In this document: in pieces, positions 1-7,087 of the stretch
Layout of the letters: each line of letters starts with the position of its first letter
Numbering within the stretch: the first letter of the stretch is position 1
NCBI GenBank assembly: GCA_022820435.1
Contig: JAJEFL010000002.1
Span: forward strand, 1-19,441
Direction: 5' to 3'
Length of the DNA: 19,441 nt
DNA from: Bin80 sp022820435
GTDB lineage: Bacteria > Bacteroidota > Rhodothermia > Rhodothermales > Bin80
The notes under the pieces: model-generated
The model's database searches: none
What the model saw: the letters and a program-made list of their open reading frames with translations, nothing else
Told to the model about the DNA's origin: nothing
Translations under genes and position numbers: made by a program

Positions 1-2038
1 CTTCAAACCGCTCAAACGACCATTCATTCAGAGTTTCCAGTGCTCCTTCCTGCATCAGTTGAAATCGTTCGGCCAGAGCGGCATACTCGGATCTGCCCCA
101 GTGCTGCCGGGTCAGAAGTTCACGCAGAAAAGCGGAGTGTCTGGCATCCAGTCCATCAAAGGTATCGGTGGAATCAGTGGAATCCGTGCGGACATCCTTC
201 GTGCCCCCTTCCTCAAAAATATCCCCTAGAAGTGCAGATACCTGTGCGGTCTCTGTTTTTAAGGAGGCGATCTGCTGCTCATCCAGAATGATGGGCTCGT
301 TGTGGTCCGGTGATGGAATTACAGGGTCCTGCTCCTTTGTGGCAGCAGACAGAATTATTTTTGAGCCATCCAGAGTAGATAATGCATGCAGATCCGAATA
401 GACATTTTCAGCTTGCAGCCCCATGGCCTTATAGAGTTTCTGAAGCGCTTCCACCTCAATGGGCGCAATCGTACCATTCATGGCGGCCATGCAGAGTGCG
501 AATTTGCCAATCTTGCGAAGGGCATCCGGTGAGGCTTTTTTCAGATGCCTTCGAAATCCGGCCAAAGTGGGCGGTACAGCAAGAATCCACTGAAGGTTGG
601 CCAGAAGGCGATTACGCTCCGGTTCCGTGACCGGGGCAGAATGGATATAGGCATCTAAAGCGGCGTTTTCCTCTTTGGTGATCCGGTGATCTGCATGGGC
701 AATAAATCCTCCAATTAGAACACCGAGAAGAGTTTCAGAATATTTGCTGCTGGTTTCCTGCAATTCGGTAACCGGTTCGGGCAGTCGGAAGAGCATGACC
801 GATTCCTTCGGTTTTGGTCCACGCAGTTCAAAGCGGGGATCCGGTACCATGCCGATGGACATGAGCGCCAGTGTATTTGCCGCCTTGGTGATATGTCGTT
901 TCGAGATAATCTCTCGTTCTTCCCCGTCCACTTTCGAAACGACCTGTTCAATGGGGGTAAAGCCTCCGGATTCAATGATCTTCTCTGCCCAAGTCTGTAA
1001 TTTGTCGATTGCAGTATTGGGAAACAGCGGCCAGAGGCTTCTAGGAAGCAGCTTGTGTGCTTCAATGGTCTCTTTTCCAATGATATATTCTCCAAGAAAT
1101 CGGCTGTACCTGTTCAGTGCTTTCGTTGCCTCCTGGATCATTTCGCCGATTTCGGCAGGGGGCGGATCTGCCATGGCAATGTCATCAAGATGCTTAAACT
1201 GATCGCTTAGATCCACATAAAAAGCTTTTGAAGCAGCCTTATATTTCGGCGTAAGGGGGGTCCATGACGGGAGAGGGGAGAGCCCCTCCGGGAATTTCTT
1301 TTCAAAAAGTTGCCCGAACAGTGCTCTAAACTCAGGCAAGACCCGCAGTGCTGCAACTCGCAATTTCCCGCCCCGATGGGTAATATACCAACTTAAGGAC
1401 CAATCAGCGTTGAGTGGCCGGCCGGTGTTCATCCTGTATCCGATGGCAACACGAATATCTGTCGGTTTCTTTTTCCCGATCACTTCATACCGGGGCTGAA
1501 TCTCTTCGGGCGGCTGAATGACGGCATAGGCGGTATAAAGAAATTCGGACATCTCACGCTTCGCCTGGGCGAAGTCATATCCATCTCCATATGCTTTCAG
1601 CAGTCTCTCCACTTCTGCGATGATGGCGCGTCCTTCCTCTGAAGAAGGCGAGTCGACAAAAAACCTGCGTTCCAGTCCGTAAAAATAAAGGCGGATATAT
1701 GCCTCATCACAGTCGGTATCTGATCGATCACTGGCAAGCCATGCAAGGTATTCTCCACGTTCTTCGGTGCAGAATAGGTGGTATCTGAGATAGTTAAAGT
1801 GTTCCTCTTTCTGGGAGGGATCAAAAAATACATTTTCGGCCGCTTCCAGATCGGGATCAATCACCGAATCTGCGCAGGGCTCAAACGTAAAATCATCACC
1901 ATCTCGTCTCCCCAGATAAATCATTCCGGCGATGTTCCGCCCAGCCACCGTCACGGTCTGACCTTTGGGGACCCAGACATCCTCAACGGGGATCCATACA
2001 TCCGGGCTTTCGTAGACTAGTGCCTTGTCTGAGTACAT
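1..2038 (-). CDS. TerB_N/TerB/TerB_C protein, tandem copy 1 (3' partial)
   Basis: I translated this frame by hand. It is open from the ATG at 2036-2038 to the left edge, about 679 codons, and lacks only the last 20-25 residues seen in its neighbours. The N-terminus carries the TerB_N signature (WVPKGQTVTVAG then GMIYLG, ADSVIDPDLE, YLAWLASDR, FYGLERRFF). The middle holds the two helical TerB half-motifs, and the end holds the TerB_C pattern (LDEQQIASLKTETAQVSALL, FLRELLTRQHWGRSEY). TerB-family proteins belong to the Ter stress/defence network; the biochemical role of this architecture is not established. This copy is the odd one: its second acidic loop reads AMNGTIAP where the paralogues have ADG or VDG, so a likely metal-binding aspartate is lost. 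Its C-terminal 190 bp are about 93% identical to copy 2. No Shine-Dalgarno precedes the start. The domain call is firm; the function is unknown. Confidence 0.9.
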   Translation of the reverse strand, partial: MYSDKALVYESPDVWIPVEDVWVPKGQTVTVAGRNIAGMIYLGRRDGDDFTFEPCADSVIDPDLEAAENVFFDPSQKEEHFNYLRYHLFCTEERGEYLAWLASDRSDTDCDEAYIRLYFYGLERRFFVDSPSSEEGRAIIAEVERLLKAYGDGYDFAQAKREMSEFLYTAYAVIQPPEEIQPRYEVIGKKKPTDIRVAIGYRMNTGRPLNADWSLSWYITHRGGKLRVAALRVLPEFRALFGQLFEKKFPEGLSPLPSWTPLTPKYKAASKAFYVDLSDQFKHLDDIAMADPPPAEIGEMIQEATKALNRYSRFLGEYIIGKETIEAHKLLPRSLWPLFPNTAIDKLQTWAEKIIESGGFTPIEQVVSKVDGEEREIISKRHITKAANTLALMSIGMVPDPRFELRGPKPKESVMLFRLPEPVTELQETSSKYSETLLGVLIGGFIAHADHRITKEENAALDAYIHSAPVTEPERNRLLANLQWILAVPPTLAGFRRHLKKASPDALRKIGKFALCMAAMNGTIAPIEVEALQKLYKAMGLQAENVYSDLHALSTLDGSKIILSAATKEQDPVIPSPDHNEPIILDEQQIASLKTETAQVSALLGDIFEEGGTKDVRTDSTDSTDTFDGLDARHSAFLRELLTRQHWGRSEYAALAERFQLMQEGALETLNEWSFERFE

Positions 2039-2089
2039 CGAAAAATGCAACTTAGCCCCCTGGGTTCCAGTTTCGTTGAGAAAATCATC

Positions 2090-2110
2090 CGTATAATTCC
2101 AGATTATACG
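2090..2110. promoter_or_regulatory. Inverted repeat CGTATAAT-N5-ATTATACG
   Basis: Perfect 8-bp arms with a 5-bp spacer, 52-72 bp upstream of the start of TerB copy 1. The AT-rich, symmetric layout fits a protein-binding operator better than a terminator, because no T-run follows on either strand. The role is an inference. Confidence 0.35.
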
Positions 2111-2195
2111 CATAAGCCGCGAATTGGACTGAATCCATGACGTAGGTTTCGGACAAGGGGAATCCTGTCGGTGTCAATCAAGTTTTGAACGGGCA

Positions 2196-2209
2196 CCGCA
2201 ATATTGCGG
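2196..2209. promoter_or_regulatory. Perfect palindrome CCGCAATATTGCGG
   Basis: A 14-bp palindrome with no spacer, about 160 bp upstream of TerB copy 1 and about 185 bp downstream of the end of copy 2. It could be an operator or chance. It has no partner in the other TerB spacers. Confidence 0.25.
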
Positions 2210-2394
2210 GGAGCCTAAAGAGGCAGTCCGGGTGTCATCTGCATGGGTGTAGTTCCATGAATCCAAAGTGCTCCGATCTCTTCGGTTACCTGGTGTATAA
2301 GCTCTGGAAAGAAAGTTCTTACACAAATACCGGCGTATATCTATATCACGGATCCAATGGTGAGGAGCCGCTTCGTATTGGTCCCTGTCTGGAC

Positions 2395-4509
2395 TTAGTC
2401 TGCCATGCAGAACTGACGCAACTGGTTGGAAATCTCCAGATTCAGTTCATAGTCGGAGTCTTCGTCAATGAGAACATCTTCAAACCGCTCATAGGCCCAT
2501 TCATTCATGGTTTCCAGTGCTCCTTCCTGCATCAGTTGAAATCGTTCGGCCAGAGCGGCATACTCGGACCTGCCCCAGTGCTGCCGGGTCAGAAGTTCAC
2601 GCAAAAAAGCAGAGTGTCTGTCATCCAGTCCATCAAAGGTGTCGGCGGAATCCTCTGAATCCGTGTGGGCATCCTTCGTGATCTCGTCCTCGAAAATATC
2701 TCCCAGAAGCGCAGATACCTGTGCGGTCTCTGTTTTTAGTGATGCAATCTGCTGCTCATCCAGAAGGATCGGTTCGCTGTGGTTTGGTGATGGAATGGCG
2801 AAGCCCTGATTCTGGGTTCTATCTGGGGACAGAATTGTTTTCGGTCCGCCTGGAGTGGAGAGGGCATGCAGTTCTGAGTAGATGCTTTCGGGCGGCAGTC
2901 CCATGGCGTGATAGAGTTTTTCAAGTGCCTTGATTTCAGCGGTTTCAATCCTGCCGTCTGCAGCGGCAATGCGCAGAGCAAGTTTTCCAATCCGCTGGAG
3001 TGCGTCCTTGGGAACACGTTTCAGATGACTTCGAAACCAGATCAGGCTGGGCGGTACCGCAAGAATCCACCGAAGGTTGGCCAGAAGGCGATCCCGTCCG
3101 GCGGTCGGAGTGGAATCTATGTAGGCCTCCAACAAGGCTTTCTCATCCTCATTCATGTGTTCGTCTGCGTTGGCAATAAAGCATCCGATCCCAAGGCAAA
3201 GGAGCACTTCAAGATACTCAAGGCCGGACTCTTCCTGTTCCGTGACCGGCTGTGGCAACTTGAACAGAACCACCGGTTCTCCCATCTTTGGCCCACGCAG
3301 ATCAAAGCGGGGATCCGGCACCATGCCGATGGACCGGAGTGCAAGTATGTCTGCAGTTTTGGTGATATGACCCTTCGTGATTTTTTCGGGCCGTACTTCA
3401 TGGACATTCTCTATGACCTGTTCAATCGGAACAAGTTCCTCAGATTCGATGACCGTTTCCGCCCAGTCTTCCAGTACTTTGATTGCAGGATTCGGAAAGA
3501 GGGGCTGTAAACTATGGGGAAGAAAAGCATGTGCCTCAATCCTCTTCCTGCCCTCCGTGTATTTTCCAAGAACCCGGCTGTACCTGCCCAGAGCTTCGGT
3601 TGCCTCATGGATGATTTCATCCACTTCTTCGTGCAGATCAAATTCGAAAGGAAGGTTCGGGATTTCTTCGTGCGGGGTCAGGAGTACATTGAAAGCCTTG
3701 GATTTCGATATGTAAGATGCCTCAAGAACCGAATAAAGGTGAGGTACCATGATCCCCTTTGGGAATGCCTTTTCAAAGAGCTGTCCAAAGAGAGCCCGAA
3801 ACTCGGGGAACGCTCTACGGGCGGCTGTACGTAACGGGGGCGTATCCGGATGGGTGGTATACCAGCTCAGCACCCAGTCTGCACTGAGGGATTGCTTCGT
3901 TGCAATCCGGTGCGCAATTGCAACCCGTACATCAAGCGGGATCTCGCTGCTGACCGCCTCAAACCGGGGCTTGATCCCCTCAGGTGGTTGGGCGATTGCG
4001 TGGGCAGTATAAAGAAAGTTGCACAGAATACGCTTAATCTTGCGAAAATTATCGAGGTGCGCATACGTTTCCAGCAGTCGCTCCACTTCTTTGATGATGG
4101 CATGCCGCTCCTCCATAGGCGGAGAGTCCAGAAAAAATCGGCGTTCCAATCCGTAGAAATAGAGGCGTATGATGGATTCATGGCAGTCAAGTCCTGCCCG
4201 GTCCCCGGCGAGCCAATCAAGATAATTGGCCCGGTCACGTGTACTAAGTTTAAAGTACCTCATGCTGAAGAGGAGCCGTAGATACGGATACGTAGGCTGC
4301 AAAGGGTAAAAGCGTTTCTCTACCCGCAGATAGGGATCAATGGTAGAATCTGCCCACCACTCATAGGTGCGAAAGTTCTCCCTGCTGCCCAGATAAATCA
4401 TCCCCGCAATCTCCCGTCCAGCTATGTTTATGGTATGACCTTGAGGAATCCAAATATCATCGGGAATCTCGATATTAAAGCCAGGCCATACGTCAAGGTC
4501 TAAGTACAT
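2395..4509 (-). CDS. TerB_N/TerB/TerB_C protein, tandem copy 2
   Basis: 704 residues, complete. TerB_N occupies about the first 215 residues (DIWIPQGHTINIAGREIAG then MIYLG, ADSTIDPYLRV, NYLDWLAGDRAG, FYGLERRFFLDSPP). A variable linker follows near residues 245-300. The TerB core has half-motifs NADEHMNEDE and AADGRIETAE, and TerB_C ends in a divergent tail (QLRQFCMAD) not found in copies 3 and 4. No signal peptide or membrane segment is seen, so a cytoplasmic location is likely. The 3' 190 bp nearly match copy 1 while the 5' half is clearly diverged, suggesting gene conversion or a mosaic duplication. The leader just before the ATG (CAACAATCTTA) resembles that of copy 4 and has no Shine-Dalgarno. 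The stop is followed by a 356-bp spacer, so tight operon coupling to copy 1 is not evident. Confidence 0.92.
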   Translation of the reverse strand: MYLDLDVWPGFNIEIPDDIWIPQGHTINIAGREIAGMIYLGSRENFRTYEWWADSTIDPYLRVEKRFYPLQPTYPYLRLLFSMRYFKLSTRDRANYLDWLAGDRAGLDCHESIIRLYFYGLERRFFLDSPPMEERHAIIKEVERLLETYAHLDNFRKIKRILCNFLYTAHAIAQPPEGIKPRFEAVSSEIPLDVRVAIAHRIATKQSLSADWVLSWYTTHPDTPPLRTAARRAFPEFRALFGQLFEKAFPKGIMVPHLYSVLEASYISKSKAFNVLLTPHEEIPNLPFEFDLHEEVDEIIHEATEALGRYSRVLGKYTEGRKRIEAHAFLPHSLQPLFPNPAIKVLEDWAETVIESEELVPIEQVIENVHEVRPEKITKGHITKTADILALRSIGMVPDPRFDLRGPKMGEPVVLFKLPQPVTEQEESGLEYLEVLLCLGIGCFIANADEHMNEDEKALLEAYIDSTPTAGRDRLLANLRWILAVPPSLIWFRSHLKRVPKDALQRIGKLALRIAAADGRIETAEIKALEKLYHAMGLPPESIYSELHALSTPGGPKTILSPDRTQNQGFAIPSPNHSEPILLDEQQIASLKTETAQVSALLGDIFEDEITKDAHTDSEDSADTFDGLDDRHSAFLRELLTRQHWGRSEYAALAERFQLMQEGALETMNEWAYERFEDVLIDEDSDYELNLEISNQLRQFCMAD

Positions 4510-4638
4510 TAAGATTGTTGGATTACAGGTAACGCCGGGAGTTCGTTTTACAGTGCCGGATTCGGATTTGATTCTGCACAGATTTTCTGAATCGGAAGAA
4601 AGGTCTGGCCCAGGATCACGGAATCTCCACAGTTTTTT
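4510..4638. other. 5' flank of TerB copy 2
   Basis: No gene. Its first bases (read on the plus strand, a run like ATTGTTGGATTACA) match the flank of copy 4 at 9212 onward. The stretch near 4576-4600 (CAGATTTTCTGAATC) matches 9282 onward. This indicates that upstream regions were duplicated together with the genes. It probably contains the minus-strand promoter of copy 2, but I cannot place it. Confidence 0.4.
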
Positions 4639-4809
4639 AATCTTCTTCGCAAAGGGATGGAGTCGTTCGGTTTCAGGTTAATCACGGACTGCAATTCCGC
4701 TCTGACTTGCAGAACAGCATCACAGTCGCACCACTTGACGTTTTGTCGCATTACGTATTGTATCAAGTCTGTTCACTGCTGTGAGGGTGTGGATTCTGTC
4801 TCAACACGG
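4639..4809. repeat. Conserved TerB spacer repeat, unit A
   Basis: This 171-bp block ends at the stop of copy 3. It is about 90% identical to unit B at 6925-7087, which ends at the stop of copy 4. The main differences are an 8-bp indel near 4719-4727 and a short divergent patch near 4750-4762. It contains a weak inverted repeat, CTTGA (4734-4738) with TCAAG (4763-4767). The identity continues into the 3' end of the adjacent gene. Confidence 0.85.
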
Positions 4810-6915
4810 TCACTGGCACAGTTTGGCAGATATCTCCGGGTTGATCTCATAGTGTGCATCTTCATCAATCAGGATGTCCTCGAACCGATCAAAGGACCAT
4901 TCATTGAGGGTTTCCAGTGCTCCTTCCGGCATCAACTGAAATCGTCCGGCTAAAACGGCATACTCTGATTTATCCCAGTATCGCCGGGTCAAAAGTTCTC
5001 GCAGGAAAGCCGAGTGCTCGGCATCCAATCCATCAAAGACATCCGTGGAGCCGTTTGAACCCGTGCTGCCCTCTGCCTGCACCGTTTCTTCAAAAATATC
5101 CCCTAGCAGCGCAGACACCTGTGCGGTCTCCATCTTTAGGGATGCGATCTGGCCTTCGTCCAGAATGACAGGATCTTGGTCATCTGGTGACGCAGCAACG
5201 AAGCCGCTGTTTTGCGATCCATGGGTAAACGGAATTGTTTTCGGACCACCTGACAGGGAAAGGGCATGCAACTCGGAGTAGATGCTCTCGGGAGGCAGGC
5301 CCAGGGCTTTGTATATTTTTTCGAGTGCCTTGATTTCAGCGGTCTCAATCTTTCCGTCTACGGCGGCAATGCAGAGCGCGAATTTCCCCATTTTAAGGGA
5401 GAGGTCTCCGGCAATATTTTTAAGATGCCTTCGGAAACCGGCCAAATTGGGCGGCACAGAAAGGGCCCACTGAAGGTTGGCAAGGAGGCGGTCATGCTCA
5501 GGTTCGGTGACGGGGACAGAATGCAGGTAAGTTTCCAAAGCGGCATGCTCTTCCTTTCTGATAGAGTCATCTGCATGGGCAATAAAGGCACCAATCATCA
5601 GGCAAAGGAGTGCCTCGTGATACCTGTTGCTGACTTCTTTCAGTTCTGTAACCGGTTCGGGCAGCTTGAAGAGAACCACCGGTTCCCCCATCTTTGGCCC
5701 CCGCAGTTCAAGGCGGGGATCGGGTACCATGCCGACGGAAAGAATCGCCAGCGTATTGGCAGCTCTGGTGATGTGTCCCTTCGTGATTTTTTCGGGCGGT
5801 GCCTCATCAACCTTCTCAACGATCTGCTCAATCAGGGGAAGATTTCCAGAATCAATCACGGTTCCCGCCCAGCTTTGCAGCTCTTTTACTGCGGCATTCT
5901 CAAACAATGGTCGAATACTTTGGGGAAGCAGTGTATAGGCTTCAATTTTCTCCCAGCCTTCGGAATGCTTTCTAAGAAATCGGCTATACTTAGTCAGAGC
6001 CTCTGTGGCCTCATGAACGAGTTCTCCAATCTGTTGCGGTGGATTAAATCTGGGAGGAATGTCCGGGATCTCCCTGAAAGGGCTTATGCTGGCGTCGAAA
6101 GACAGGGAAGCCGCCCTGTAATCCGCTTGAAGGGGAACCTGCGGCGGGGATACCGTGACTCCCTTTGGAAATGCCTTTTCAAAAAGCTGCGCAAAGAGAG
6201 CCCTGAACTCGGGAAAAGCCCAGCGTGCTGTGGCCCGTAACGGTTGTGTGTCTGGATGGGTCGCATACCAGCTCAGTGCCCAGTCGGAACTTAGCGGCTG
6301 GCCCGCTTCTATCCTGTTTCCGATTGCAACCCGGACATCAAGTGACATAGTTCCGCCGATTATTTTAAACCGGGGCTTGATCTTATCGGGCGGCTGGACC
6401 ATTGCATGGGCGGTATAAAGAAAATAGGACAGTTCGCGTCTGGCCTGCTGGAACCCCAACATATAATTATACCTCGTCAGCAATCGCTCCACTTCTTGGA
6501 TGATGGCATGCTGCTCCTCCAGAGGAGGTGAATCCAGAAAAAATCTACGTTCCAGGCCGTAGAGGTAAAAGCGTATCATGGACTCATGGCAATCATACAC
6601 GGCCCGGTCACTCGCAAGCCAGTCAAGATATCTGGCCCGATTATAGGAGTGAAGTGTGTAGTATCTCATACTGGAGAGGCGATATTGGTACGATAATGAA
6701 CGGCTGGGTGGGGCATCCTCTACTTCCAGATCCGGGTCAATGACTGAATCTGCATACGTCTCTTGCGTGCGACGGAAGTGCTTCCGATTTCCCAGGTAAA
6801 TCATTCCGGCAATTTCCCGCCCTGCGACGGTTACCGTCTGATTTTTGGGGATCCAGATGTCTTCATCGGGAAGGATGACCTCAGGTCGAATCACTGCGTT
6901 GACATTTAGGTACAT
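4810..6915 (-). CDS. TerB_N/TerB/TerB_C protein, tandem copy 3
   Basis: 701 residues, complete. TerB_N is shown by DIWIPKNQTVTVAGREIAG then MIYLG, ADSVIDPDLEV, RYLDWLASDRA and FYLYGLERRFFLDSPP within the first 215 residues. The linker around residues 245-300 is unlike those of the other copies. The TerB core shows half-motifs HADDSIRKEE and VDGKIETAE, the latter on a predicted helix-turn that in TerB binds metal. TerB_C follows (LDEGQIASLKMETAQVSALL, AFLRELLTRRYW), ending NPEISAKLCQ. The last 40 residues are almost identical to copy 4. The start is the first ATG after an upstream A/T-rich leader without a Shine-Dalgarno. A long frame on the opposite strand (5266-6240) is a shadow of this gene. 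The molecular function of the family is undetermined. Confidence 0.93.
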   Translation of the reverse strand: MYLNVNAVIRPEVILPDEDIWIPKNQTVTVAGREIAGMIYLGNRKHFRRTQETYADSVIDPDLEVEDAPPSRSLSYQYRLSSMRYYTLHSYNRARYLDWLASDRAVYDCHESMIRFYLYGLERRFFLDSPPLEEQHAIIQEVERLLTRYNYMLGFQQARRELSYFLYTAHAMVQPPDKIKPRFKIIGGTMSLDVRVAIGNRIEAGQPLSSDWALSWYATHPDTQPLRATARWAFPEFRALFAQLFEKAFPKGVTVSPPQVPLQADYRAASLSFDASISPFREIPDIPPRFNPPQQIGELVHEATEALTKYSRFLRKHSEGWEKIEAYTLLPQSIRPLFENAAVKELQSWAGTVIDSGNLPLIEQIVEKVDEAPPEKITKGHITRAANTLAILSVGMVPDPRLELRGPKMGEPVVLFKLPEPVTELKEVSNRYHEALLCLMIGAFIAHADDSIRKEEHAALETYLHSVPVTEPEHDRLLANLQWALSVPPNLAGFRRHLKNIAGDLSLKMGKFALCIAAVDGKIETAEIKALEKIYKALGLPPESIYSELHALSLSGGPKTIPFTHGSQNSGFVAASPDDQDPVILDEGQIASLKMETAQVSALLGDIFEETVQAEGSTGSNGSTDVFDGLDAEHSAFLRELLTRRYWDKSEYAVLAGRFQLMPEGALETLNEWSFDRFEDILIDEDAHYEINPEISAKLCQ

Positions 6916-6924
6916 TGAATTTTC

Positions 6925-7087
6925 AATCTTCTTCGAAAAGGGACCGAGTCGTTCGGTTTCAGGTTAATCACGGACTGCAATTCCGTTCTGACTTGCAGAA
7001 CAGCCCCACCACTTGACGTTTTGTCGCATGACACATTGCGTCAAGTCTATTCACTGCTGTAAGGGTGTGGATTCTGTATCAACACGG
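6925..7087. repeat. Conserved TerB spacer repeat, unit B
   Basis: Partner of unit A at 4639-4809. It fills nearly the whole spacer between copies 4 and 3, from the stop of copy 4 to 10 bp before the start of copy 3. It has a better inverted repeat than unit A: CTTGACG at 7012-7018 and CGTCAAG at 7039-7045 with a 20-bp loop. Neither strand has a T-run after it, so it is not a standard intrinsic terminator. Because it spans the 5' flank of copy 3, it must contain any promoter used by copy 3. Confidence 0.85.

Larger units (their letters stand above)
2039..2394. other. Spacer between TerB copies 2 and 1, no gene seen
   Basis: This 356-bp spacer lies downstream of copy 2 and upstream of copy 1. 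It does not resemble the two near-identical spacers further right. I see no convincing coding frame; the plus-strand frame starting at 2185 runs into the antisense of copy 2 and is a shadow. Two inverted repeats, annotated separately, are the only notable structure. The promoter of copy 1 should lie here if each copy is transcribed separately. Confidence 0.5.

Noticed and set aside
5266..6240. 324-residue plus-strand frame
   Set aside because: It is wholly antisense to TerB copy 3; the minus-strand frame has conserved domains and paralogues while this one has no recognisable pattern. Similar shadows occur opposite the other copies.
4639..7087. CRISPR-like array suggested by repeated spacers
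   Set aside because: There are only two units of about 165 bp separated by a whole gene, without short regular repeats or cas genes.
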